NCBI GenBank assembly: GCA_021806345.1
Contig: JAJZXP010000057.1
Location: forward strand, 1-11,837
Direction of reading: 5' to 3'
Source of the DNA: Thermoplasmata archaeon
GTDB lineage: Archaea > Thermoplasmatota > Thermoplasmata > Thermoplasmatales > Thermoplasmataceae
Length of the DNA stretch: 11,837 nt
Under the pieces are notes generated by a model. The model did no database searches and had not been told where the DNA came from. It saw nothing but the letters and a program-made list of their open reading frames with translations. Both the position numbers and the translations under genes were made by a program. Positions 1 to 7,248 of this stretch are shown in pieces. The stretch's first letter is position 1. Every line of letters begins with the position of its first letter.

Positions 1-207
1 GACTCTTTCCTCATACACTTTGCCAATGTTGTAGGGCGGGGATGTGACTATTAACTTAACGGACTTATCGGGTACAGTCTTGAGGAACTCCAGGGAATCG
101 TTCTGGCCAATTAAAAGATCATAATCTGGAGAAAACCTGTCAGAAACCAGATAAGTCAGCTTCCTTCCAGAGAGGTCTGTGAATGCAAGTTCATCTTTCC
201 GGAGCAT
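1..207 (-). CDS. Site-specific DNA amino-methyltransferase, N-terminal part (runs off the window)
   Basis: The reverse strand reads an open frame of 69 residues from an ATG at 207 to the window edge, so the gene's C-terminal end is missing. Residues 57-62 read TSPPYN, the motif IV catalytic loop (S/D-PPY) of N6-adenine and N4-cytosine methyltransferases, which transfer a methyl group from S-adenosylmethionine to a base amino group in DNA. The catalytic loop near the N-terminus, followed by IGKVYEE, suggests the permuted beta-type order, in which the SAM-binding motif comes later. An in-frame stop lies 11 codons upstream (at 238-240) with no other ATG between, so the start is well set; AAGGA lies just ahead of it. 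It is divergent from the Dam-like methyltransferase at 312. The target base and site cannot be read from this fragment. Confidence 0.85.
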   Translation of the reverse strand, partial: MLRKDELAFTDLSGRKLTYLVSDRFSPDYDLLIGQNDSLEFLKTVPDKSVKLIVTSPPYNIGKVYEERV

Positions 208-311
208 CAGTCCTTCATATTCGATTTTAATTTAAATTTATTTAACTGTTAGCCTGATTTGTTGTTTAAACAACTCAAAGGATCTATATACATCCTCTTC
301 TATTACTCAGC
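208..311. promoter_or_regulatory. Divergent promoter region between two methyltransferase genes, with a 14-base palindrome
   Basis: The 104 bases between the two starts hold an AT-rich TATA-like element at 224-240 (minus gene, about 25 bases before its ATG) and TATATA at 285-290 (plus gene, 22-27 bases before its ATG). Both spacings fit leaderless archaeal transcripts. Between them lies the perfect palindrome GTTGTTTAAACAAC at 261-274. A GATC at 281-284 directly abuts the plus-strand TATATA. The palindrome is a reasonable operator candidate for a dimeric regulator, but no regulator is identified. Confidence 0.6.
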
Positions 312-1169
312 ATGATTTCAATTATTGAAAATAATACAATAAAGAGAACTCCCAATCTCGTAAAGTGGGTAGGAGGAAAGAGTTCATTATACAAGACACT
401 GCGTAAAAACATACCGATTGAGTTCAGGACATATTACGAACCTTTTTTTGGCGGAGGAACATTATTTTGGAACCTAAAGAATGAAGGGATAATTGATAGG
501 GCCGTAATTTCAGATATTGACCTATCACTTGTCAACTTGTTGACTGTTGTTAAGGTAAAACCGCATGAACTTGCCGCTGAAATCCATAACTACAAGGGTG
601 CAGGCTATAAAGAAGCCTACTACAAGATTCGAGGTGAATTTAACAGATTACTAAAATCTAATTCAGATGTGGTCACGCAGGCTGCAATGTTTCTTTATTT
701 AAACAGGAACTGTTTCAATGGTTTATGGCGCACAAATAGGATGGGTGAATTTAATGTGCCATATGGCGGATATAGTAAATATTGGCTCCCTTCAACAGAT
801 GACATAATCTATTACTCCTTACTTCTTCATAACACCGAAATAATAAGGGAAGATTACAAATTCACTCTTTCGAAAGTGAAGAAAGGGGATTTTGTCTATC
901 TTGACCCTCCTTATATCAGAACAAAGAATACACATTTCATACAATACAATTATAACACTTTTAGCAACAATGAACTGCAGGAGCTCGAAAGAAAAACAAT
1001 GTCACTTGACAATAAAGGTGCATTTCTTCTACTCACCAACAGATACTGCGATACTATGCTGGAGAGGTTCAAGGGATTCAACAAGGAGGTAATTGTGAAT
1101 TCGTGGCCAGTAAATAGGGATGGACAGAACAGGAAAGGAAACATGGAGATATTGATAAAAAACTATTGA
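312..1169 (+). CDS. Class D12 (Dam/DpnM-like) adenine-N6 DNA methyltransferase
   Basis: This 285-residue protein, a normal length for the D12 family, should methylate adenine N6 in a short DNA site using S-adenosylmethionine. Motifs appear in the alpha-type order: KWVGGK (18-23), the SAM-binding loop FFGGGT (45-50), SDIDLSLVN (67-75) for motif II, NRNCFNGLWRTN (131-142) as in Dam and DpnM proteins, and the catalytic DPPY (198-201). The ATG has TATATA 22-27 bases upstream, and no in-frame alternative extends it sensibly. It is divergent from another amino-methyltransferase. Its stop lies three bases from the stop of the convergent GHKL ATPase gene, so both transcripts must end inside or beyond each other. 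DpnII-type systems also pair a D12 methylase with a beta-type methylase, so GATC is a possible target, but this is inference. No classical restriction endonuclease gene lies beside it. Confidence 0.95.
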   Translation: MISIIENNTIKRTPNLVKWVGGKSSLYKTLRKNIPIEFRTYYEPFFGGGTLFWNLKNEGIIDRAVISDIDLSLVNLLTVVKVKPHELAAEIHNYKGAGYKEAYYKIRGEFNRLLKSNSDVVTQAAMFLYLNRNCFNGLWRTNRMGEFNVPYGGYSKYWLPSTDDIIYYSLLLHNTEIIREDYKFTLSKVKKGDFVYLDPPYIRTKNTHFIQYNYNTFSNNELQELERKTMSLDNKGAFLLLTNRYCDTMLERFKGFNKEVIVNSWPVNRDGQNRKGNMEILIKNY

Positions 1170-1172
1170 AGG

Positions 1173-2750
1173 TTAAAATGATATATCAAACAGTTTGCCT
1201 AGTATATCTAAAACAGCCTCTTTGAAAGTCAGAACTGATTGGTCTTCCACAGTCATATCCGCTGCCATGTGGTATAGCTGATCTCGATTTCGGTGAAGAT
1301 TGGAAATTTTATTCCAGGTATCATCAGATATACCTTGGTTTCTAGAGCGGCCTTTTACATTTTTCATCAGATCTTCAAAATGAGTGACTTTCGCTTGCTC
1401 CTTCGAACCCTTGTCTGCAACGACATATATGAGATAATACCTGAGAGATATCTCGACGGTGGAATCGAGTATGAGGATTGCTACCCTGTTTTTATGCTGG
1501 GGCTTCTCTTTTATCATTAGTCCTTCGGCAATCTTTATGGCATCTATTAGGGCCTGTTTCCAGGGGATTAAATTCTTAGCAGTTTTCTTCTTTTTTTTAC
1601 TTGAACTTGCTCGCTTACCGATGTCAGGGAATTTTTCCACATATTTGTTTATGTCCTTAATTACTTCCTGTTCTTCATTTCTGACTCTCTTAATTATTGG
1701 CTGATCTACCATATTTTTGGGAGAAGCTAATTTTGATGAAAATTGGAGATAATGATACGCTATCCTCTTTACAGGCTGCATTATTTCCTTAAGTGCAGGG
1801 GTTTCAAAATTCAACCCGGATTTTGTACTGTTCCATGGCATCAGATTTCCAGGCCCATTTATGAATATCTCACATCTGAATCTAGCAAATCTTGCATGAG
1901 GGTAATGAAATTCAGAATCATTAAACCCCAGTTCTGGAGTTTTTCCAGCCTTAATTGCTAGCCTATCATTGCAATAAATGAAAAAGCCGTAATCACCTGT
2001 TTGGACTGATGATTCCATTAATCCTATTTTTACAGATACATTTACATTCCCTCTTCCAGATTCAATTTTAAACTCGAGGTTCTTAGGGGAATACTCACCG
2101 TATGGCTCTTCAAATTTTGCCCACGCATCAAATCTGTAAAATGTTACAGGGGATTCATTTATGAAAATTTCTCCATTGTTTGCGAGGGTATAGGCATAAG
2201 TTTCAGCTATTCCTTTTCTCAATTCCCTTTCCACTTTCTCTGACATGTTGAAATTAAGACCTGAAAAGCTGATTCTCGTAGAACCCTCGTCAAGATCATT
2301 GTGCAGAGAATACTGCATCTCCCAGTTTTCATCATCAAAATAACGGTCAACATCCAGAACAGTCTTGAAACCGGGTTCATTAAATGTCTTGCTTTCAAGG
2401 ACAAATTTCTTTGCAATAAAAAATAGTGCTCTCTTGAGACCAACACCAAATTCTCCTATGGTTTCCTGTGAGGTTTTACTACCGTTATCCCCTAATGTGA
2501 ACAGTTCAGCAATGTTACTTTCGCTGACGCCACCAGCATTATCCATATAGGTTAAGGTGCCTCTTTCCCTGTCAGCGTATATATGTATCATCAGTTTTGT
2601 ATCAGTTCTGTTTTTTTTCCAGGCATCTATTGAATTATCGATGATCTCAAACAGTGCCATCCTGAAATCCAGATCGGTTGCCATAGACCTGAGAAGTTTC
2701 TTCTTTGGTGTTATGTTAATCTTTTTGAATTCAGATAAAGGATTTTCCAT
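1173..2750 (-). CDS. GHKL (MORC/Hsp90-like) ATPase with a C-terminal HEPN-like helical domain
   Basis: This 525-residue protein opens with a GHKL ATPase fold. The N-box is FEIIDNSID (34-42, with E35 and N39 as likely catalytic and Mg-binding residues), the G1 box is MDNAGG (69-74) and the glycine-rich lid is GEFGVGLKRA (99-108). A transducer-like beta region runs to about 330. A lysine-rich linker (384-392) leads to a helical C-terminal domain (about 395-525) that ends with HRNRDQLYH (486-494). R489-x4-H494 matches the R-x4-6-H signature of HEPN domains, many of which are RNases. MORC-like GHKL ATPases are known partners of methylases and SF2 helicases in restriction-modification loci, and both occur in this window. 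The HEPN assignment rests only on the motif and helical pattern. A TATA-like box about 23 bases before the ATG suggests a leaderless message. Confidence 0.88.
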   Translation of the reverse strand: MENPLSEFKKINITPKKKLLRSMATDLDFRMALFEIIDNSIDAWKKNRTDTKLMIHIYADRERGTLTYMDNAGGVSESNIAELFTLGDNGSKTSQETIGEFGVGLKRALFFIAKKFVLESKTFNEPGFKTVLDVDRYFDDENWEMQYSLHNDLDEGSTRISFSGLNFNMSEKVERELRKGIAETYAYTLANNGEIFINESPVTFYRFDAWAKFEEPYGEYSPKNLEFKIESGRGNVNVSVKIGLMESSVQTGDYGFFIYCNDRLAIKAGKTPELGFNDSEFHYPHARFARFRCEIFINGPGNLMPWNSTKSGLNFETPALKEIMQPVKRIAYHYLQFSSKLASPKNMVDQPIIKRVRNEEQEVIKDINKYVEKFPDIGKRASSSKKKKKTAKNLIPWKQALIDAIKIAEGLMIKEKPQHKNRVAILILDSTVEISLRYYLIYVVADKGSKEQAKVTHFEDLMKNVKGRSRNQGISDDTWNKISNLHRNRDQLYHMAADMTVEDQSVLTFKEAVLDILGKLFDISF

Positions 2751-2765
2751 AAATGATATAGGTCA

Positions 2766-2779
2766 TATAATATAAAAAA
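2766..2779 (-). promoter_or_regulatory. TATA-like promoter element for the GHKL ATPase gene
   Basis: On the minus strand this reads TTTTTTATATTATA, centred about 23 bases before the ATG at 2750. That spacing places transcription start at or next to the start codon, and no Shine-Dalgarno sequence is present. Confidence 0.5.
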
Positions 2780-2786
2780 TGGTCGG

Positions 2787-2818
2787 TAATAGAAGTTCAG
2801 TCCTCCATACTTCTATTA
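2787..2818. repeat. Perfect 10-bp inverted repeat upstream of the GHKL ATPase gene
   Basis: TAATAGAAGT (2787-2796) and ACTTCTATTA (2809-2818) are exact reverse complements separated by 12 bases. It lies just upstream of the TATA-like box of the GHKL gene in a divergent intergenic region. It could be an operator or form a hairpin. It lacks the T-run of a terminator, and no regulator is identified. Confidence 0.55.
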
Positions 2819-2885
2819 TCTATTCGAAAAACCTATCCCGAAAACTGACCCATTTTCTTAAATACCCCCTACCCATGATTTCAGT

Positions 2886-2911
2886 GTCCGGAAAAGAACT
2901 CCTTTTCGGAC
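2886..2911. repeat. Imperfect inverted repeat (hairpin) in the divergent intergenic region
   Basis: GTCCG (2886-2890) pairs with CGGAC (2907-2911), and AAAAG (2892-2896) pairs with CTTTT (2902-2906), leaving one bulged G and a five-base loop. It lies about 100 bases before the membrane protein gene and about 135 bases before the GHKL gene. Its role is unknown; an operator or a small RNA hairpin are both possible. Confidence 0.45.
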
Positions 2912-2978
2912 AACAAAAGATTTCTTTGACGGACATACACAAAAAAATATTGATGAGGACTTTTTAAGTTCAGATAAA

Positions 2979-2986
2979 CTTTTAAC
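2979..2986 (+). promoter_or_regulatory. TATA-like element for the membrane protein gene
   Basis: CTTTTAAC is centred about 30 bases before the ATG at 3012. A second, similar stretch (TTTTTAAG, 2961-2968) lies further upstream. No Shine-Dalgarno sequence is seen, so a leaderless or nearly leaderless message is likely. Confidence 0.4.
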
Positions 2987-3011
2987 CATCTTTGTTCGTT
3001 CATCCTAATAT

Positions 3012-4301
3012 ATGTCGACCGTTTGGAGTGGAGTTGTAACTTTTATACTCTACATCGCACCCATAATTACAATTGCGGAATTTATATTTCAACTTCTCAA
3101 GTTATTCAATGGTATCCCAAAAAACTTTGTAAGGAACTCCAGAAAAGCTACATTGGGAAAAATTGCACGTTTAAACCCTACATTCTCCGAATTCTATGAT
3201 ACGGTCAGCTTCGTCGATGAGGGGACAAAATTAGGGCCTCTCTTTGTAAGAACTTTCCAGTTCATCTTCAGCTTTATATTTTATCTTGTTTTTGCTCTTG
3301 TTGCGAGAATAATACTAGGGGTGGTCATAAGCATAATTTTCCTTCTAATGTCGGCGACGCTATCCCTCTTTTTATTAATCTATTATTATTTTGTAGATGA
3401 TTTTAGTCAATTCCACTTTACTGAGCGTCAGGACTATATATTCACTGTAATAAAACCACAGATACAGAAGTTCAGCATTAATATAAGCCAAAATCTATTA
3501 TTAATCTACCTGGTTTGGTTTTATTTATTTTTGGGTATTATTGTGATAATTGGGCTTTCTCAATTCCTTAGTTACGTCGTCTCCACCCCTATTTTTCCAT
3601 TGTCACTAGCTGGAATATCGGTATTTCTCTCGGTCATGTACGTATATCAATTTAATCTTAAGAGAGACGAATTAATTACCTGGGCATTTGAAAAATATAG
3701 AAAGGAGGAAAATCTGAAGCTGCCTGTCAAAATTGAGAAGAAAGTCGCGAACGGAAGCAGGGAGGTAATATCTGGAACCCTTCATGGAATCGGTCCTGAA
3801 ATCGCAATTCTTCAAGACGATGGCCTCATCCAGGAAATCCCATGGAAAAAAATTGCCAACACAATAGTAGGACCTGATGCAGTTTTACGCGAGAATAGAA
3901 TTACTGAATTGCAAAATTTCTTTGATGATCTTATAGGTAAACCTCTGACTATATACAATAAGGTCAAAGTTACTGAGTTCACGTGGGCAAGTTTCCCCAA
4001 TCCCTTTAAGAGAGCACTAAGCAAATTGGAAGAAAATGTTATCAAGTATTTAGACGAAAGGACCGGTGCAGAAGTGATGCAGTTCTTCCTTTATTCATGG
4101 GAGATTAAACCGGAAAATGGAAAGAGGTCATTGTATCTTTACCTTTCTACTGAATTTGGGGCTCCCCCCATCTTCCGGTTTAAAGTTAGGGAGAACATAG
4201 ATTTCGTCATTAGGACCGATGATAATGGCACATCTTATAAAATTCTCAGCTACGACCTTAAGAAAAAAGTGCTGGCGTTTAAGGAAATTCCTTCCAGTTA
4301 G
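3012..4301 (+). CDS. Multi-pass membrane protein with a soluble C-terminal domain, unknown function
   Basis: I do not recognise the family of this 429-residue protein. Strongly hydrophobic stretches lie at about 7-30, 82-127 (long enough for two helices), 162-190 and 194-213, giving roughly five membrane segments in the first half. The second half (about 218-429) is soluble and mixed alpha/beta. Residues 238-287 alternate charged and hydrophobic residues (VKIEKKV, GTLHGIG, AILQDDG), like a small beta-barrel fold, which might bind a ligand or sense a signal; that is inference. It lies between the GHKL ATPase and the helicase-nuclease in the low-GC island, so a membrane-linked effector role is possible but not shown. 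It has its own promoter and a hairpin 15 bases after the stop, so it is probably transcribed alone. The ATG at 3012 is chosen because the first membrane helix begins soon after it. Confidence 0.85.
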   Translation: MSTVWSGVVTFILYIAPIITIAEFIFQLLKLFNGIPKNFVRNSRKATLGKIARLNPTFSEFYDTVSFVDEGTKLGPLFVRTFQFIFSFIFYLVFALVARIILGVVISIIFLLMSATLSLFLLIYYYFVDDFSQFHFTERQDYIFTVIKPQIQKFSINISQNLLLIYLVWFYLFLGIIVIIGLSQFLSYVVSTPIFPLSLAGISVFLSVMYVYQFNLKRDELITWAFEKYRKEENLKLPVKIEKKVANGSREVISGTLHGIGPEIAILQDDGLIQEIPWKKIANTIVGPDAVLRENRITELQNFFDDLIGKPLTIYNKVKVTEFTWASFPNPFKRALSKLEENVIKYLDERTGAEVMQFFLYSWEIKPENGKRSLYLYLSTEFGAPPIFRFKVRENIDFVIRTDDNGTSYKILSYDLKKKVLAFKEIPSS

Positions 4302-4315
4302 TGCATTGTATAATT

Positions 4316-4337
4316 CCTGCATATTTTATTATGCAGG
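4316..4337 (+). terminator. Stem-loop after the membrane protein gene
   Basis: CCTGCATA (4316-4323) and TATGCAGG (4330-4337) form a perfect 8-bp stem with the loop TTTTAT, starting 15 bases after the stop codon at 4301. T-rich sequence follows around 4355-4370, but not directly after the stem, so it is a possible rather than a typical terminator. Archaeal termination often needs only the T-rich part. Confidence 0.45.
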
Positions 4338-4382
4338 GAAATTATGCAATCTACTATCTTTGTTTGTTCTGATGGGGCAGAC

Positions 4383-4392
4383 TTTAATTATA
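4383..4392 (+). promoter_or_regulatory. TATA-like element for the AbrB-type gene
   Basis: TTTAATTATA is centred about 22 bases before the ATG at 4410, fitting a leaderless transcript. No Shine-Dalgarno sequence is present. Confidence 0.45.
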
Positions 4393-4409
4393 TGAAATAA
4401 CCCTCAATA

Positions 4410-4556
4410 ATGCCACAATTGCTAGATGTTTCTCATGTGTCAAAGAGAGGATCTTCCTTGAGGATAACGTTGCCTAAAACAATCCGTGAAAAGCTTGGAT
4501 TAAATGAGGGAGACATAATGGGATTGTATGAAGAGGAGGGAAAGATATTCCTTTAG
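4410..4556 (+). CDS. Small AbrB/SpoVT-family DNA-binding protein, 48 residues
   Basis: The frame encodes 48 residues containing SKRGSSLRITLPKTIREKLG (11-30), followed by LNEGDIMGLYEEEGKIFL. This is the swapped-hairpin AbrB pattern, in which a basic KRGSS-type turn and an ITLPK-IREKLG strand-helix unit form a dimeric DNA-binding fold. Such proteins are often antitoxins or transcription regulators in archaea. No toxin such as a PIN domain protein follows it; the 160 bases up to the convergent helicase gene hold no sizeable frame. The frame ends at TAG right after KIFL. The next in-frame codons would add K-I-K before TAA, so the gene may have lost a short tail through a nonsense change, though the core fold should survive. 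It may have its own promoter at 4383-4392. Confidence 0.8.
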   Translation: MPQLLDVSHVSKRGSSLRITLPKTIREKLGLNEGDIMGLYEEEGKIFL

Positions 4557-4645
4557 AAGATTAAATAAAACTAATATGATCCGTATAAATTTTATGAACT
4601 TTCACTTTTGATTTAGAGTTAATCCTTGATAAATTTGCATAAAAT

Positions 4646-4670
4646 TTGGACAATATCTGTCAATTGGACA
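4646..4670. repeat. Short direct repeat TTGGACA x2 with an interleaved TGTC
   Basis: TTGGACA occurs at 4646-4652 and 4664-4670, with TGTC at 4658-4661 between them, in the AT-rich gap between the AbrB gene and the helicase gene. A protein-binding site is possible, but the motifs are short and could be chance. The rest of this gap (4557-4716) shows no gene. Confidence 0.25.
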
Positions 4671-4716
4671 TTTCACTAAGCATGAAATAACCTAATCTGT
4701 AAAAATTTCAATATAA

Positions 4717-7221
4717 TCATCCTTTTACGAATTGCTCAAGGTATTTGTCTATTATTTCATTATACAATAAGCCATGCTTCTTCAAACTACTTTCGCAAGT
4801 AGACATCAGGTCAGAATTGCTTAAACCATCCCTGCAAACTTCGCTTAAAAATGATTTAATCTCGGATAATAAAGATGCAAGTGAACCTAATGTCAACACA
4901 TATACACTTTTGGTAGGGAGTTTGCTATCTGCTTTATTATTATTATGAACAGAAACTGGTATAGCTTCATAATCACTATAATTTTCTTTGACCCATTCCG
5001 TAGAAACAAGAAGTTGCCCAAAGTCTCTTTTGACAAATTTGTTTTCCTGCTTCTTTAAACTTTTGACCTCCAAAACTAGTATCCTTTTATCTGGGAGCAT
5101 CCAAATAACATCTGGTCCCTCTTTTCTTGTATGTTCAGGTCTATCTGATTCTATGCCTATAAAGGACGCCAATTGCTTTAGTGATTCTTCGAAAGAATTA
5201 GATGATGCATTATGGTCTAAATTCGCAGACACGCTGTCAAACTCGTCTATTAATCCTCTTCTGAATTGATAATTCATGATTTTCTCCCACACTGACTTGG
5301 CTTGCTCAGATTTGGGGACTATTCTTTGATAAGGAGGATTTGTCTTAGGTCTTAGCAGATTCTTATTTAATGAAAATGCACATTTCTGATATCTGTCACT
5401 TTCTTCAATGTTACCCCAAAAGTATGCAAATCTTGCCTGAAACTCTCTTACTTTCCCCTTAATGTTGTTATCTACATCGCTAGATATAACTGAATCCAAT
5501 TTTTTAATGGCTTTATCATATTGCTTGTCCTCAGCTAAATTGAAAGCTTTTCTCATTTTTCCTGCAACATCGATTTTTCCTATTTCCGGCTGTGGTAAAT
5601 CAGTTAATTTGGCTAGTTCCTGGGCGTGGTAATTCACCCAATCAGGATCTCTTCTTAAACACTGATTGATTGTCTCAATCAGTTCTCCCGTTGATTCAAT
5701 TTCCTTAGTAGTATCAAACGCAATCTTTATCTGAGTTTTTGTCCCAACAGACATTGAATCATAATTCTTAGAAATCCAAGAAGGCAATGAATTACCAGTT
5801 AAGATAACTACTGAATAATCTCCCCTACCCCTAGTTGCTCTTCCAATTCCTTGTTCAATACGAACTGATATCAAGCTACCAAGGAAAGTGCTTCCAGTCA
5901 TGACCTTTGATCCATATTTCTCATATTCACCGGATTGTGAAGGTAGACCATCTATGATCAGTATTCTGCAAGAATCAGCTGGCAGATCTATCCCATCATA
6001 CCTGTTTGCAAACACATAAGGACCGTTGCTCTTTCTATCCATCAGTAATTTCACGTATTCGTCTACTTTTTCAGAGGTCTCTGCATGGATTGCACCCAAT
6101 CTTTTCCACCGTTCAGCTGCATATGCTGAAGGAACCAAGATAACTATTCCAAAAGTCTTGTCTCTAAAATTTTGCAATATTTTTTCTACAGCTTCGTCTG
6201 GATTATCGATCTGGGTTATTTTTGGAACAATTATCATTCTTTCCCCTATGCCTGCAAGAGTTTTTGCTGAAATGGGTTTTTTAATGCCTTCGGGATCAGC
6301 ATCGAAATTTTCAATAATTTGCGAATCGTCATTGAGGGTCGCTGACATATAGACACGTCTAGGGCACTTATCAAACGTCGGAATCATTCGAACTGGAGGA
6401 AATAAAGGTGTTATCGTTATTCCATTCTTGCCAATAATAGGATAGCATTCCTTCAACCTGTCCCTAACTAGTGGCCAAGTGAAAGTAAATTTATCTTTTA
6501 TTGATTGAAGTCTATTTTGGACTTCATTAAATTTCTGATCCCATGCCCAGTATGGGACCTCGAGTATTCCGTTTTCATCGCCACTAAGAATATCATTTAG
6601 GGTTGCTAATTCACCTCTTTCGCTGAAAACATCTCGAAATACACCAACAATATTTTGATACGTCTCCAGATTATCTGCCTTAGTTATCCTGATTGAAAAA
6701 CTGTCTCTTATCTCAGAAAAACTGGAATGAGCATCATCTACAATAATTCCGCCCAAAGAGACGATTTCCTTATCTCCGTTTAAAACACCAAATCGGCTCT
6801 TTCCATTGAAAAGAGCTTTGTATGTGGCCACAAGGATTTTTTTACCTTTAAGAAAATCATCGGAGATCGGATCTGAAGAGCCATCATTGAATCGTGCCAC
6901 TGGAAATCCATAGCCAGAAGCTCTGTTAAATACCTGCTCTGCTAATTGATTATTTGGTACAAGGTATAGAACTCCCTTCTTAGTTTCATTCATTATTGAG
7001 GCGCCGATTAGCATTCCGACCAATGTTTTACCGCCACCTGTATGCAGCTTTACAACCAGGTCTCTTTGGTCTCTTCTATTATTCCATTCGGCAAGAACCT
7101 CTCTCTGACTTTGATATAAATCGTTTATTTTATCAGTTACACCTAACCTATTGAATATCTCAAAAGGATCGGTTGAGCCTTCTTCTTTTGATTGCGAAAG
7201 AAATTTTTTATAATCGACCAC
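4717..7221 (-). CDS. Superfamily-2 helicase fused to TPR-like helices and a PD-(D/E)XK nuclease domain
   Basis: This 834-residue protein should couple ATP-driven DNA or RNA translocation to cutting. Helicase motifs in order are HTGGGKT (60-66, Walker A), VDDAH (161-165, a DEAH-box variant), YMSATL (291-296, motif III), YDGIDLP (408-414, motif V) and QGIGRATRG (457-465, motif VI); the last two recall XPD/DinG helicases. Residues about 555-625 (KQYDKAIKKLDSVI, then EESDRYQKCAFSL) look like a pair of TPR helices. A C-terminal segment has the nuclease pattern E680, PDVIW (D704), LVLEVKS (E718-x-K720) and Q736, matching the PD-(D/E)XK core. The start is GTG; an in-frame stop two codons upstream rules out an earlier one. 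A TATA-like box lies about 21 bases before it. The gene is low in GC like the methyltransferase region. A defence role is inferred from architecture and context. Confidence 0.9.
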   Translation of the reverse strand: MVDYKKFLSQSKEEGSTDPFEIFNRLGVTDKINDLYQSQREVLAEWNNRRDQRDLVVKLHTGGGKTLVGMLIGASIMNETKKGVLYLVPNNQLAEQVFNRASGYGFPVARFNDGSSDPISDDFLKGKKILVATYKALFNGKSRFGVLNGDKEIVSLGGIIVDDAHSSFSEIRDSFSIRITKADNLETYQNIVGVFRDVFSERGELATLNDILSGDENGILEVPYWAWDQKFNEVQNRLQSIKDKFTFTWPLVRDRLKECYPIIGKNGITITPLFPPVRMIPTFDKCPRRVYMSATLNDDSQIIENFDADPEGIKKPISAKTLAGIGERMIIVPKITQIDNPDEAVEKILQNFRDKTFGIVILVPSAYAAERWKRLGAIHAETSEKVDEYVKLLMDRKSNGPYVFANRYDGIDLPADSCRILIIDGLPSQSGEYEKYGSKVMTGSTFLGSLISVRIEQGIGRATRGRGDYSVVILTGNSLPSWISKNYDSMSVGTKTQIKIAFDTTKEIESTGELIETINQCLRRDPDWVNYHAQELAKLTDLPQPEIGKIDVAGKMRKAFNLAEDKQYDKAIKKLDSVISSDVDNNIKGKVREFQARFAYFWGNIEESDRYQKCAFSLNKNLLRPKTNPPYQRIVPKSEQAKSVWEKIMNYQFRRGLIDEFDSVSANLDHNASSNSFEESLKQLASFIGIESDRPEHTRKEGPDVIWMLPDKRILVLEVKSLKKQENKFVKRDFGQLLVSTEWVKENYSDYEAIPVSVHNNNKADSKLPTKSVYVLTLGSLASLLSEIKSFLSEVCRDGLSNSDLMSTCESSLKKHGLLYNEIIDKYLEQFVKG

Positions 7222-7235
7222 ATTAGTTCAATTCC

Positions 7236-7248
7236 TTTTATAATATTA
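7236..7248 (-). promoter_or_regulatory. TATA-like promoter element for the helicase-nuclease gene
   Basis: On the minus strand this reads TAATATTATAAAA, centred about 21 bases before the GTG start at 7221. AGGA follows, about 11 bases before the start, which is far for a ribosome binding site. The rest of the gap to 7440 is very AT-rich until about 7380 and holds no convincing gene. Confidence 0.45.

Noticed and set aside
2779..2967. Plus-strand open frame of 62 residues in the divergent intergenic region
   Set aside because: It covers both inverted repeats and has no TATA element at a fitting distance or recognisable domain; the base composition is that of an intergenic region.
4554..4562. 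Pyrrolysine readthrough of the AbrB TAG
   Set aside because: Only three codons follow before TAA, and nothing in the window indicates a pyrrolysine system; simple termination explains it.
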